A DNA stretch of 64,000 nucleotides from Actinomadura parmotrematis (GTDB lineage Bacteria > Actinomycetota > Actinomycetes > Streptosporangiales > Streptosporangiaceae): NCBI RefSeq assembly GCF_019458805.1, contig NZ_JAIBOA010000025.1, positions 56,249 through 120,248 on the forward strand, written 5' to 3'. This document shows positions 24,030 through 32,840 of this stretch, piece after piece. The number at the start of each line of letters is the position of its first letter. The first letter of the stretch is position 1. Both the position numbers and the translations under genes were made by a program. A model generated the notes under the pieces. It ran no database searches. It was not told the DNA's origin and saw only the letters and a list, made by a program, of their open reading frames with translations.

Positions 24030-24707
24030 ATGACGGGACGTCCACTGAATGAGATCGTCGAGGCGGGCTGGGCCGCCGCGCTCGCCCCGGTCGAGGGCCG
24101 GATCGCCGCCATGGGCGACTTCCTGCGCGCCGAGGTCGCGGCCGGCCGCCGCTACCTGCCGGCCGGGGGGAACATCCTGCGCGCCTTCCAGCAGCCCTTC
24201 GCCGAGGTGCGGGTGCTGATCGTCGGGCAGGACCCCTACCCGACGCCCGGCCACGCCGTCGGCCTCAGCTTCTCGGTCGCCCCCGACGTGCGGCCGCTGC
24301 CGGGCAGCCTCATCAACATCTTCCAGGAGCTGCGGCAGGACCTGCGCGTGCCGGCTCCCTCCAACGGCGATCTCACCCCGTGGACGCACCAGGGGGTCCT
24401 GCTGCTGAACAGGGCGCTGTCGGTACGCCCCGGCAAGCCCAACTCCCACCAGGGCAAGGGCTGGGAGGAGGTCACCGAGCAGGCGATCCGCGCGCTCGCG
24501 GCGCGCGGCACCCCGCTCGTGGCGATCCTGTGGGGCCGCAACGCCCGCAACCTGCGGCCGCTGCTCGGCGACGTCCCGGCGATCGAGTCCGCGCACCCGA
24601 GCCCGATGTCGGCCAACGGCGGGTTCTTCGGCTCGCGGCCGTTCAGCCGCGCCAACGAGCTGCTCCAGCGCCAGGGCGCCGCCCCCGTCGACTGGAAACT
24701 GCCCTGA
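24030..24707 (+). CDS. ung: Uracil-DNA glycosylase, family 1
   Basis: A 225-residue base excision repair enzyme that removes uracil from DNA. The water-activating motif is VGQDPYPTPGHAVGLSFS near residues 66-83, the uracil-specificity asparagine is in GVLLLNRALSV near residue 125, and the DNA-intercalating loop is HPSPMSANGGFFGSRPFSRAN near the C-terminus. Length and spacing are normal for Ung. A TAGGCT element eight bases before the ATG could be a -10 box. Confidence 0.97.
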   Translation: MTGRPLNEIVEAGWAAALAPVEGRIAAMGDFLRAEVAAGRRYLPAGGNILRAFQQPFAEVRVLIVGQDPYPTPGHAVGLSFSVAPDVRPLPGSLINIFQELRQDLRVPAPSNGDLTPWTHQGVLLLNRALSVRPGKPNSHQGKGWEEVTEQAIRALAARGTPLVAILWGRNARNLRPLLGDVPAIESAHPSPMSANGGFFGSRPFSRANELLQRQGAAPVDWKLP

Positions 24708-24748
24708 GCCATTCCGCGACGCTGACCGCTGTGGCGACTTCGCCATAA

Positions 24749-24758
24749 CGACCGGTCG
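24749..24758. promoter_or_regulatory. Palindrome upstream of a TetR gene
   Basis: CGACCGGTCG is a perfect palindrome in a longer ACGACCGGTCGGT site, about 117 bases before the TTG start of the TetR gene. Its position and CCGGT core suggest an autoregulatory operator. Confidence 0.4.
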
Positions 24759-24874
24759 GTCTCGCTGTTCCGAACATCACGGCCGAGTCTCCGGTGAAAA
24801 GCCTTCCCGCCCGGTAGGCTGAGGCGCGGACGGCGACCCGGGGGCGGGCCGCGCCCGCTGACCGGAGGTGCACC

Positions 24875-25474
24875 TTGGCGCAGGCGACGGCGGGGCTGCT
24901 GGGCCACCTCCCCCTTCCGGACCGGCTGATCGCCGTGGCGACCCGCATGTTCGCCGAGAAGGGCTACGAGAACACCTCCGTCCAGGAGATCGTGAACGCC
25001 GCCGGCGTCACCAAGGGCGCCATGTACCACTACTTCGGCGCCAAGGACGACCTCCTCTACGAGATCTACCACCGGCTGCTCGGCCTGCAGATGCGCCGCC
25101 TGGAGGAGATCGCCGAGGGCCCCGGCGACGCCGCGGAGCGGCTCCGCGCCGCCGCCCGCGACGTGCTGCACACCTCGCTGCTCTACCTCGACGACCTCAC
25201 CGTCTTCTTCCGCTCCACCCACCTGCTGTCGGCCGACCGCCGCGAGGCCGTGCGCGCCGAGCGCCGCCGCTACCACGAGCGGTTCCGCGCGCTGATCGAG
25301 GAGGGCCAGCGGGAGGGCGCGTTCGGCACCCGCACCCCCGCCGACGTCGCCGCGCACTTCTTCTTCGGCTCGCTGCACCAGATCGGCGCCTGGTACCGGC
25401 CCGGCGGCCCGCTGAAGGCCGAGGAGGTCGGCGAGCACTACGTCGACCTGTTCCTCAACGGCCTGCGCGGCTGA
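24875..25474 (+). CDS. TetR family transcriptional regulator
   Basis: A 199-residue TetR protein starting at TTG 24875, six bases after a GGAGGTG ribosome binding site. The helix-turn-helix is AEKGYENTSVQEIVNAAGVTKGAMYHYFGAKDDLLYEI at residues 27-64. The C-terminal ligand domain (FFRSTHLLSADRREAVRAERRRYHERFRALIEEGQ) resembles regulators of fatty acid or sterol catabolism such as KstR2 and FadR-like proteins, but this is only a family-level hint. Neighbouring genes do not reveal the regulon. Confidence 0.93.
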   Translation: MAQATAGLLGHLPLPDRLIAVATRMFAEKGYENTSVQEIVNAAGVTKGAMYHYFGAKDDLLYEIYHRLLGLQMRRLEEIAEGPGDAAERLRAAARDVLHTSLLYLDDLTVFFRSTHLLSADRREAVRAERRRYHERFRALIEEGQREGAFGTRTPADVAAHFFFGSLHQIGAWYRPGGPLKAEEVGEHYVDLFLNGLRG

Positions 25475-25476
25475 CC

Positions 25477-25698
25477 TCACCTTCCCCGGCGGGCCGCGCG
25501 CACCAGCCCCGCCAGCCGCTGCACGAGCTGTAGGGCGTACCGGTCGGGCGCTTCCGCCCTCAGTGAGCCGCGGACAAGGACGAAGGCGACGGCGAGCAGG
25601 ACGGGCACCAGCACGACGGCGACGACCGCCATGGGCACGGTGGCGACCGTCCGCAGCCCGGCTTCGGTGATCTGGTGGGCCACAGCGCGCGAGTTCAT
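25477..25698 (-). CDS. Small single-pass membrane protein
   Basis: A 73-residue protein starting at ATG 25698 with a GGGAG ribosome binding site. It has one long hydrophobic segment, VATVPMAVVAVVLVPVLLAVAFVLV, followed by a basic cytoplasmic-type tail rich in Arg. It ends two bases after the convergent TetR gene. No family is recognised. Confidence 0.6.
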   Translation of the reverse strand: MNSRAVAHQITEAGLRTVATVPMAVVAVVLVPVLLAVAFVLVRGSLRAEAPDRYALQLVQRLAGLVRAARRGR

Positions 25699-25850
25699 CG
25701 AAAACGCTCCCGTAGGGGCAGGGACGCCCGCCTGATGCGGGCGGCCGCCGGGACGGCGACCCCCGTACCGTGGCGGCGCGGCGTTGCGATACCGGTGCGG
25801 TAGGCGCTGCGTTCCGCTGCATTTCCGCAACCGTGGGTGCTTTGGCGGGT

Positions 25851-25862
25851 TATGTTGCTGAC
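25851..25862 (+). promoter_or_regulatory. Predicted leaderless promoter of the NACHT gene
   Basis: A TATGTT -10 box followed by six bases runs directly into the ATG at 25863. No ribosome binding site precedes this ATG and no good -35 hexamer is seen. The spacing is the same as for several other genes in the window. Confidence 0.5.
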
Positions 25863-28800
25863 ATGGCGACGAGCGGTCGGCCGGACAAGAACCTGGAAAC
25901 CGTGGTGGCTGCGGCGCTGCGTAAGGATACCGATCCCGTCGCGCTCGGCTCCGCGCTTGCGAAGGCGCGGCGGTTCCCGCTGATCGGCGAGGCGCTCGCC
26001 GGGCTCGGCGACGATTTCGCCACCGGCCCGGCCGTCGAGCGGATCCGCACCTCACTGCGTGCAGCACTCCCCGTCGACCGGAACGAGCTCGCCGAGCGCG
26101 TCGGCCTCAGCCTTTCGCAGAGCCGCGTCGTGTACGGCGTCCTTGCCGGCCTGTCGATCGCCGACGCGGTGACGGAGCTCAACCGGTCCCGTCCGCACGG
26201 CGAGCAGTTGAACAAGTCCACCGGCAGCCGATGGATGACCGCGGCCGCCGAGCGGATCAGCGAGTGGATCGCACTCGGCGGGCCTCTGGCCACCGGCCCC
26301 GCCGAGGACGACGGACTCGCCTCCTACCTGCGCCTCCTGCGCGCCCACTGCGCCGAGTTGCCGTCCTGGTTCCCTGCGGGGCTGCGCTTCACCGACATCC
26401 TCCAAGAGGTCACCGTGACCCCGCCCGGCGCCGAGGGCGCCGTGCCGGCCGGGGACCCGGCGAGCGACCACGACCGCACCCGCGAGGAGGCGGGCGGCCC
26501 GCGTCGGCTCGCCTGGGCGACCGCCCTCCAGCAGTACCGGCGCTTGGTGCTGCTCGGCGACGCCGGCTCGGGCAAGAGCTGGGCGGTGCGGGGCCGCGCC
26601 CTGCGGCTGATCGACGACCGGCTGGACCGGGGCCTGCGCGGTCCCGTCCCGGTCCTGCTGTACGCGCCCCGGCTGGAAGAGCTGCTGGCGGCGGCGCCCC
26701 CTCCGCCTGGCGACCGCGCCGCGCTCGCGTCCCTGCTCGCGACCGCACTGCCCGACGAGGTCACCGCCGCCCCGGACGCGGCGGCCGCAGTCGCCGCGCT
26801 GCTGCGCGAGCGTGCCCCGGCCGAGCTGCTGATCGACGGCTACGACGAGATCCGGCAGGAGCGGCCCCGGCTGCTGGAGCGGCTGAGCGAGATCCTCCAG
26901 CTGCTGCATCCCGAGCACGGCCGGTTCGTCCTCACCTCGCGGCCGGCGGCGCTGCCGCAGCACCGCTTGGTACGACTCGCGGCGGCCTGCGAGCTGAAGG
27001 ACTTCGCCGAGCGCGAGCAGCGCCAGTTCATCCGCTGCTGGTTCCACGCCTCCCCCGAGTCGGCCCGGCCGGTGGAGCGCCGGGTCGCCGCCCGCAACCT
27101 GGAGATCCTGCGGCGTCCGCTACTGATCGCGCTGTTCTGCGCGGTCGCCGACGATCCCGCCGAGCAGCCGTTCCCGGAGACCGAGCACGAGCTGTGGCAG
27201 CGCGCGCTGGACCGGCTCGCCGCCGAGGAGGGTCGATACGCCGAGCAGGCGCCGACCAGCGAGATCGTCCGGCTCCGCAAGCGCCTGTTGGAGGAGGTGG
27301 CCGTGCTGTTCCAAGACGGTGCGGGCCTGCTGGACTCCGTCGAGGTCGCGGCAGTGACCGACGCCTTGCGCCACCGGCCCGATTGGGCGGAGCTGGCCAG
27401 GACGACCGCGCACGCCACCGTCGTGGACGACCTCGTCGGCACCGGCATCGTGCACAAGGCGAGCGTCGGCCACCAGACGCGCCTGGTGTTCCTGCACGGC
27501 ACGGTGCGCGACTACCTGCTCGCGCGCGCCCTCGCCCGGAACGGAGGCTGGACCGAGCGGGTCGGGCGCCTCTGGACGCAGCCCGAGTGGGAACAGGTAC
27601 TCGGCCACGTCGGCTCGCTCGTCGATGATCCCGGTGAAGTCGTCCTCGCGTTGCAGAGCCGGTTCGGGGACGATCCGCTGAACGCGGCGCGCTTCGCCGC
27701 CGGCCGGATCCTGCCCACGGTCGCCGGCCGGGTGGAGTGGCGGCAGTACACGGCCGTGCGGGACGAACTGCTCATCCTGCTCGGCTCGGCCGATCCGGTC
27801 GACCGCGGCCGCAGCGCGGCGCTGTTGTCGGCGCTGCGCGACGACGAGACCGGAGCCATGGTCCGCGGCCTCGTCCATCCGGCCGTGCCGACCCACGTCG
27901 TCATCGCCGCCCTCCGAACGATCGCGAGCGGTGCGCCGGACCGTTCGCTGGACGTCCTCACCGGCTGCGCCCGCTCGGCCGACTTCACGCTCGCCGAGCG
28001 CAAGGCGGCCGTCGACGCCCTCGCCGACACCGGCACCGCCGCGGCGCTCGGGGCGCTGGAAGAGCTGGCCGCCGATGCCACCGTTATCCCGTCGGTGCGC
28101 ACCACCGCGGCCTACTCCGCACTGCGGCTGTTCGACGCCCCTGGGGCCGCGCGGCTGTTGCTCTCCAGCGACGCCGAGCCGTCACAGGAGCCGCGGCGGC
28201 TGCTCGCCGAGCGGCTGGCGCAGGCCGAGCACGCCGGCGCCTTCGCTCCCGGTACCGGACGCGGCCTCTGCACGATCGCCGACCCGTATTGCCGCGCGCT
28301 GCTCGACTCCGACGGCACGCTCGCCGGTGCGGCCCCGCTCCTGGTGGAGGCGCTGCCCGCCAACCCGGTGGTCGACCGGCTCGCGCAGGCCGTCGAGACG
28401 GCGCGTGCCCGCGCGGAGGACGATCCGCTCATGGTCACCTGCGGCCGATTCGTCCTCGCGGCCGGGCAACCGCCCGTCCTGCGGGACCGGCTGGCGCGGC
28501 TCGTGGCGGCCGCGCCGGACCGGGCCGCGACCGCCGTGTGGCACGCGCTGACCGAGCAGGTGACTCCGCGCGACAACCTGCAGATCGCCGAGTTCCTCAT
28601 CCGCGAGGTCGCCGAGTTGCCCGACCGGCTCGCCGGCGCGCTCCGCGGCGCGCTCGCCGCCGGCGACCTCGGCCCGGTCGCCAAGGCCCAGTACGAGCAC
28701 ACCGTCCGCGAGGAGACGACGGCCGCGCGCACGCCTCCGCCGGCCGACGACGGCGTGGTGCCCGCCGAGGATCCGGGCGGGGAGGCGGCGCCGAGCCTGG

Positions 28801-30185
28801 AGGAGGTGCTGGCAGGGGGTCTGCCGCCGATCGTCAAGTACGCCTTCCTCCGGACGCGACGACGATCCCTCCCCGACCGGGGCGCGGTCAGGACCACCGC
28901 GACCAAGCTGACGCATCTGCTCAGCACCGAGGACGTCACCCACTGGATCGACGCCCTGCCCGCCATCGCCGTCCGCGTGGACGACCGGCTGCGCGAGGCC
29001 GACGACGCGACCGCCTACAGCAGGCTCCTGCGGCTGCGGTCGCAGTGGCCCGACCGGTACGGGGAGATCGCCGACATGGGCTCGTCGTTCGGCTCCGCGG
29101 AACTGGACGCCCGAGCCGAGGCCGCGCTGCTGGCCGACGAGTTCGACGACGCGGCGGCCAAGGCCCTGGCCTCGTTCGGCGCGCGGCTGCTGGAAGGGAA
29201 GCCGCCGACCACCGTCGCGGCGACCGTGCTGTACGCCGCGGGCTGCGTCTCGCGCGGCCGGGCGTACACGGCGCACCACCAGGTCAACGACTACCTGAAG
29301 GAGATACCCGACCAGGCCCGGACCTTCAGCGGCGTGATCTTGGGTAGCTGGCTGAACGCCGCCGCCATGGCCTTCCCCAAGGTCGCGGACGGGATCGGCC
29401 GGCTGCCCGGCTGGATGCTGCGCACCGAGGCCGAGGTGGCGGGCCTCCGCATGGCCGCCGGGCTCGCGGGCCCGGAGGCGTTCGACGAGGTCGTCTCGTG
29501 GGCGGGCTGCCGCCGGACCGCGGCCCTGCTCGCCACGGTCGGCGCCCTCGCCGCCACCGCCGGCGTCCGGCGCCGAATCGCCGAGGCCCGCACGGTCGCG
29601 CTGAATCGTGCCGACGACCTGGCCGAACGCTGGCCCCGCATCGACCGGAACGCGCCCGAGCAGCGCGCCGCGCCGAAGTGGTCGGAGATGCTGATCCGCA
29701 TCGCCTCGCGCCAGCTCATGGCGGGGCGTCCCGAGGTCGCGATCGGGGTGTACGAGAGCGCCGTCGAAGAGAGCCCCGGCGACCCGCGGCTGGTGAACAA
29801 CCTGGGCTTCTGCTTGATGCCGGTGGATCCGGACGCGGCGCTGACCGCTCTGGAGCGGGCCGCAGCACTCTTCAGAAGGCCCTACGGCGTGAACGTCGCC
29901 AACCGGATGCTGCTCCACCTGATGCGCGACGACCCCGCGGCCGCGAACCGGATCGGCGACGCCTACCACCGGCTCGGCCGGAACGATGGGGCCGCCTGGC
30001 TGTGGGACATGGACGATCCGCAGACGCTGCGCGACGGTGCGGACATCGCGCTCTACATCATCGAGCTCGGCCGCCGGGCGGCGCTCCAGGTGCACGACTA
30101 CCCGCAGGTGGAGCGCTGGGAGAGGCGCCGCGCCCTGCGACGTCCGGCCGGCCCCCTCCCGGAAGGGGACGAACATGGATCTTGA
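25863..30185 (+). CDS. NACHT-type STAND NTPase, likely antiphage defence sensor
   Basis: A 1440-residue protein. Residues 1-215 form an N-terminal domain I do not recognise, mostly helical and soluble. The NTPase follows: Walker A LLGDAGSGKSW (Lys238), Walker B with the NACHT form LLIDGYDEI near residues 320-328, and sensor TSRPAALP near residue 360. A winged-helix region (FLHGTVRDYLLARALA) follows, then about 700 residues of HEAT-like helical repeats and a TPR-like stretch (AIGVYESAVEESPGDPRLVNNLG) near residue 1300. This is the STAND layout of Avs/bNACHT defence and signalling proteins. Rarer codons than its neighbours hint at transfer. It overlaps the next gene by 11 bases. The effector activity is not visible. 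Confidence 0.85.
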   Translation: MATSGRPDKNLETVVAAALRKDTDPVALGSALAKARRFPLIGEALAGLGDDFATGPAVERIRTSLRAALPVDRNELAERVGLSLSQSRVVYGVLAGLSIADAVTELNRSRPHGEQLNKSTGSRWMTAAAERISEWIALGGPLATGPAEDDGLASYLRLLRAHCAELPSWFPAGLRFTDILQEVTVTPPGAEGAVPAGDPASDHDRTREEAGGPRRLAWATALQQYRRLVLLGDAGSGKSWAVRGRALRLIDDRLDRGLRGPVPVLLYAPRLEELLAAAPPPPGDRAALASLLATALPDEVTAAPDAAAAVAALLRERAPAELLIDGYDEIRQERPRLLERLSEILQLLHPEHGRFVLTSRPAALPQHRLVRLAAACELKDFAEREQRQFIRCWFHASPESARPVERRVAARNLEILRRPLLIALFCAVADDPAEQPFPETEHELWQRALDRLAAEEGRYAEQAPTSEIVRLRKRLLEEVAVLFQDGAGLLDSVEVAAVTDALRHRPDWAELARTTAHATVVDDLVGTGIVHKASVGHQTRLVFLHGTVRDYLLARALARNGGWTERVGRLWTQPEWEQVLGHVGSLVDDPGEVVLALQSRFGDDPLNAARFAAGRILPTVAGRVEWRQYTAVRDELLILLGSADPVDRGRSAALLSALRDDETGAMVRGLVHPAVPTHVVIAALRTIASGAPDRSLDVLTGCARSADFTLAERKAAVDALADTGTAAALGALEELAADATVIPSVRTTAAYSALRLFDAPGAARLLLSSDAEPSQEPRRLLAERLAQAEHAGAFAPGTGRGLCTIADPYCRALLDSDGTLAGAAPLLVEALPANPVVDRLAQAVETARARAEDDPLMVTCGRFVLAAGQPPVLRDRLARLVAAAPDRAATAVWHALTEQVTPRDNLQIAEFLIREVAELPDRLAGALRGALAAGDLGPVAKAQYEHTVREETTAARTPPPADDGVVPAEDPGGEAAPSLEEVLAGGLPPIVKYAFLRTRRRSLPDRGAVRTTATKLTHLLSTEDVTHWIDALPAIAVRVDDRLREADDATAYSRLLRLRSQWPDRYGEIADMGSSFGSAELDARAEAALLADEFDDAAAKALASFGARLLEGKPPTTVAATVLYAAGCVSRGRAYTAHHQVNDYLKEIPDQARTFSGVILGSWLNAAAMAFPKVADGIGRLPGWMLRTEAEVAGLRMAAGLAGPEAFDEVVSWAGCRRTAALLATVGALAATAGVRRRIAEARTVALNRADDLAERWPRIDRNAPEQRAAPKWSEMLIRIASRQLMAGRPEVAIGVYESAVEESPGDPRLVNNLGFCLMPVDPDAALTALERAAALFRRPYGVNVANRMLLHLMRDDPAAANRIGDAYHRLGRNDGAAWLWDMDDPQTLRDGADIALYIIELGRRAALQVHDYPQVERWERRRALRRPAGPLPEGDEHGS

Positions 30186-30543
30186 CGGACTGCTGCCGCC
30201 CCCCGCGCTCGCCCGCTGCGCCCTCACGATGGAGGTCGGCACGCAGATCGACCTGGCGATCCGGGACGCGGGCCTGGCGAACGTCGATGTTGAGCACTAC
30301 ACCGCTCAGGTGATCCGCGCGCGGGACCGGGCCCTGGAGAACCGGCTGCTGGAGCTCCTGCCCTACGAGGAGATCGAACGGTCCACCAACGAGCGGGGCA
30401 TCGACGTCGCCGACCTGTACGGGCGGCTCCCCTACATTCACGCGATCTGGGTCCTCGGCTGCGCCCAGGCGGCGCTACAGGCGACGAACGCCATTGTCAG
30501 GGCGTCGAACGCGCGTACCGCCGACGCCGCCGCAGGCGGCTGA
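30175..30543 (+). CDS. Small partner protein of the NACHT NTPase, unknown function
   Basis: A 122-residue soluble, helix-rich protein (LLPPPALARCALTMEVGTQIDLAIRDAG, then RARDRALENRLLELLPYEEIERSTNERGIDVADLYG). It starts at ATG 30175 inside the 3' end of the NACHT gene, with a GGAAGGGG ribosome binding site, so translation is coupled and the two proteins probably act together. I recognise no family. It could be an effector, an inhibitor or a structural partner. Confidence 0.75.
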   Translation: MDLDGLLPPPALARCALTMEVGTQIDLAIRDAGLANVDVEHYTAQVIRARDRALENRLLELLPYEEIERSTNERGIDVADLYGRLPYIHAIWVLGCAQAALQATNAIVRASNARTADAAAGG

Positions 30544-30679
30544 AGTCCTTCGTCCTCCGGTCCACGGCCGCCGGGGGCGCTCCTCCGCCGGCGCCGGCAG
30601 GGTGAGATGACCGTTGCCCGACGGTCGCGCTCGGGCGCCGCGGGCGGACGTCCTGCGCACACTAACGATCATTTGGCCG

Positions 30680-30763
30680 TACCGACCACCCGGTATGGCG
30701 GGACTGTGGCCTGCCACAACGGTGACCGGGGTCCGCCACGACTCCATACCGTCTGGTCGGTAT
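30680..30763. promoter_or_regulatory. Pair of related operators upstream of the MFS gene
   Basis: The 529-base gap before the MFS gene holds two copies of one palindromic site: TACCG-ACCACC-CGGTA (30680-30695) and ATACCG-TCTGGT-CGGTAT (30746-30763). Their centres are 67 bp apart. Their design is typical of TetR-family operators. No regulator gene is adjacent, so the controlling protein lies elsewhere. I see no credible gene in this gap. Confidence 0.6.
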
Positions 30764-30779
30764 TCGCCTCTGGAATGCA

Positions 30780-30808
30780 TTGCCATCGGCTGTGACCGGC
30801 ATTACTTT
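30780..30808 (+). promoter_or_regulatory. Predicted sigma-70-type promoter
   Basis: TTGCCA (30780-30785), a 17-bp spacer and TACTTT (30803-30808) form a reasonable -35/-10 pair. It lies 17 bp downstream of the second operator and about 260 bases before the MFS start, giving a long untranslated leader if used. Confidence 0.4.
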
Positions 30809-31072
30809 TGCGGCACGACGCAGCAGCGGGCTGCGCCTTGGGGCCACGGCGAGCCGTGGCCGAGGAGCGACCGATGACGTCAGCAGGGGCCACCTGCGGC
30901 CGGGCCATCCGCCCCGGCCGGCCGGCCGCGGGCACCGGGCACCACCCCGCCCGCACGCCCCTGCGCGGCCGAGCCGAGCACGTCGCCGGGACGGTCCGGA
31001 GCGCCTGCGGGCGCCCGGCCGCCCCGCACCTGGAGTTGTCAGGGGTTCCGAGCGCCCGGAGGAGTCTGTCCC

Positions 31073-32758
31073 ATGTCCGTATCCTCGTCCACCGACGACG
31101 GCGTCGCCGCGTCCGGTGACGCCGCCGCGCCGTCCGGGCTCGCCCGGCTCTGGCGCCGCGATCTGGCGCACTATCCCGCCTCGGGACCGCGCTACGTGTA
31201 CCTGGCCATCGTGGTGGCGACCACGATCGTGCTCTACTACCTGCTCTACATCCAGTACGCCGTGGCGACGTCGATCATGGCGCACTACGACATGACGTTC
31301 GCCTACTTCATCGGCATGTCGGTGGTCGGCAACGCGATCGGCGCGTTCGCCTCGCTGCTCGCCGGCCTCGCCGACCGGTGGGGCCGCGCCAACATGGTGG
31401 TGTACGGCCTGCTGATCGCCGGGATCATCGTGCTGATCCTGCCGCACTCGCCGGACAAGACCACCTTCCTGGTGCTGTTCGCGGTGCTCAGCTTCATCGA
31501 GGGCATCGTGCTGGTCGCGACCCCGGCGCTGATCCGCGACTTCTCGCCGCAGCTCGGCCGGGCCACCGCGATGGGCTACTGGACGATGGGACCGGTGATC
31601 GGCAGCCTGGTCGTCACGACGGTGACGAGCGCGACGCTGGACACCTCCAGCTGGCAGGACGAGCTCACCTACTCGGGCGTCGCCGCCCTCGTCGTCTTCG
31701 TCGTCGCGCTGGTCGGGCTGCGCGAGCTGTCGCCCGGCCTGCGCGACCAGGTGATGGTGTCGCTGCGCGACCGGGCGCTGGTGGAGGCCCGCGCCCGCGG
31801 CCTGGACACCGAGGCGCAGCTCTCCGGCCACTGGCGGCAGATGCTGCGCCTGGACGTCGTCGGGTCGGCCTTCGCGATCAGCGTCTACCTGCTGCTCTAC
31901 TACGCCGCCGTCGGCAACCTGGTCATCTACTTCTCCTCGACCTTCGGCTACTCCGAGCAGCGCACCAACGGCCTCGCCAACTGGTACTGGGCGGCGAACG
32001 CGATCGCCCTCGTCATCACCGGCCTGCTGTCGGACCGGCTGAAGGTCCGCAAGCCCTTCATGGTCGTCGGCGGCATCGGCTCGATCGTCTGCACCGGCAT
32101 CTTCGCGTCGCTGGCGACCGAGCCGAAGACCGACTACTACACCTTCGCGTGGCTGTTCCTCGCCATCGGCGTCTTCGGCGGCATCACCTACGCGCCGTGG
32201 ATGGCGGGCTTCACCGAGACCGTGGAGAAGCACAACCCGGCCGCGACCGCGACCGGCCTCGCGGTGTGGGGCTGGATCCTGCGCGTCGTCGTCGCGGTGT
32301 CGGCGGCGTTCGTCCCGGTCGTGGTGACGTCGGTGACGCCGCTGGTCGAGCACGGCCACGAGGTGAAGGAGGCCGCCGCCGAGGCCGCCCCCGCCCTGAA
32401 GATCACCGCGCAGCACCCGGCGATCTTCGCGGAGCTGGCCAAGTACCCGGCCGGCCAGGCGCCGGCCGAGGTCAAGGCGCGCGCCGCGCAGGAGGTCGGC
32501 CTGCCGAACCTGGCGATCGTGCAGAAGGCCGGGCCGCAGCTGAAGATCCTCAAGGAGCACGGCGCGGAGGTCACCAAGGCCAGCAAGGACGGCCCGAAGC
32601 AGTGGCAGAAGTGGTGGTGGGTCTGCCTGGGCGGCCAGGTCGTCTTCCTGCCGTTCATCTTCCTGCTGACCGGCCGGTGGAGCCCGAAGCGCGCCCGCGA
32701 GGACGCCGCCGAGCACCAGCAGGCCATCGACCGGGAGATCGCCGCCCTGAAGTCCTAG
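31073..32758 (+). CDS. MFS transporter with a large late extracytoplasmic insert
   Basis: A 561-residue major facilitator protein. The first eleven helices are conventional, with the loop 2-3 motif GLADRWGRANMVVYG. Between helix 11 (near residue 420, VSAAFVPVVVTSVTPLV) and the last helix (VCLGGQVVFLPFIFLLTG) there is a hydrophilic segment of about 100 residues rich in Ala, Lys, Glu and Pro (KITAQHPAIFAELAKYP, VQKAGPQLKILKEHG). It would lie outside the membrane. The start ATG follows GGAGGAG. The substrate is unknown; paired operators upstream suggest inducible expression. Confidence 0.9.
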   Translation: MSVSSSTDDGVAASGDAAAPSGLARLWRRDLAHYPASGPRYVYLAIVVATTIVLYYLLYIQYAVATSIMAHYDMTFAYFIGMSVVGNAIGAFASLLAGLADRWGRANMVVYGLLIAGIIVLILPHSPDKTTFLVLFAVLSFIEGIVLVATPALIRDFSPQLGRATAMGYWTMGPVIGSLVVTTVTSATLDTSSWQDELTYSGVAALVVFVVALVGLRELSPGLRDQVMVSLRDRALVEARARGLDTEAQLSGHWRQMLRLDVVGSAFAISVYLLLYYAAVGNLVIYFSSTFGYSEQRTNGLANWYWAANAIALVITGLLSDRLKVRKPFMVVGGIGSIVCTGIFASLATEPKTDYYTFAWLFLAIGVFGGITYAPWMAGFTETVEKHNPAATATGLAVWGWILRVVVAVSAAFVPVVVTSVTPLVEHGHEVKEAAAEAAPALKITAQHPAIFAELAKYPAGQAPAEVKARAAQEVGLPNLAIVQKAGPQLKILKEHGAEVTKASKDGPKQWQKWWWVCLGGQVVFLPFIFLLTGRWSPKRAREDAAEHQQAIDREIAALKS

Positions 32759-32783
32759 GAGCGGGACTCCCCGGCACCTGATC

Positions 32784-32818
32784 GAGGCCCGGCCGCCGCA
32801 CCCGCGGCGCCGGGCCTC
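32784..32818 (+). terminator. Strong hairpin terminator between convergent genes
   Basis: A 15-bp stem with one bulged C (GAGGCCCGG...CGCCGC and complement) around an ACCC loop, followed by CTTCGTCC. It follows the MFS stop codon by 25 bases and faces the convergent gene at 32841, so it can serve both directions. Confidence 0.8.
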
Positions 32819-32840
32819 CTTCGTCCAGGGGAAAGAGCGC

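Noticed and set aside
28182..30242. 686-codon minus-strand frame opposite the NACHT gene
   Set aside because: Composition is that of an antisense shadow, and the plus-strand frame has Walker motifs and coupled downstream gene.
30544..31072. Short plus-strand frames of 60-90 codons in the gap before the MFS gene
   Set aside because: They overlap operators and a promoter, lack ribosome binding sites and encode no recognisable sequence.
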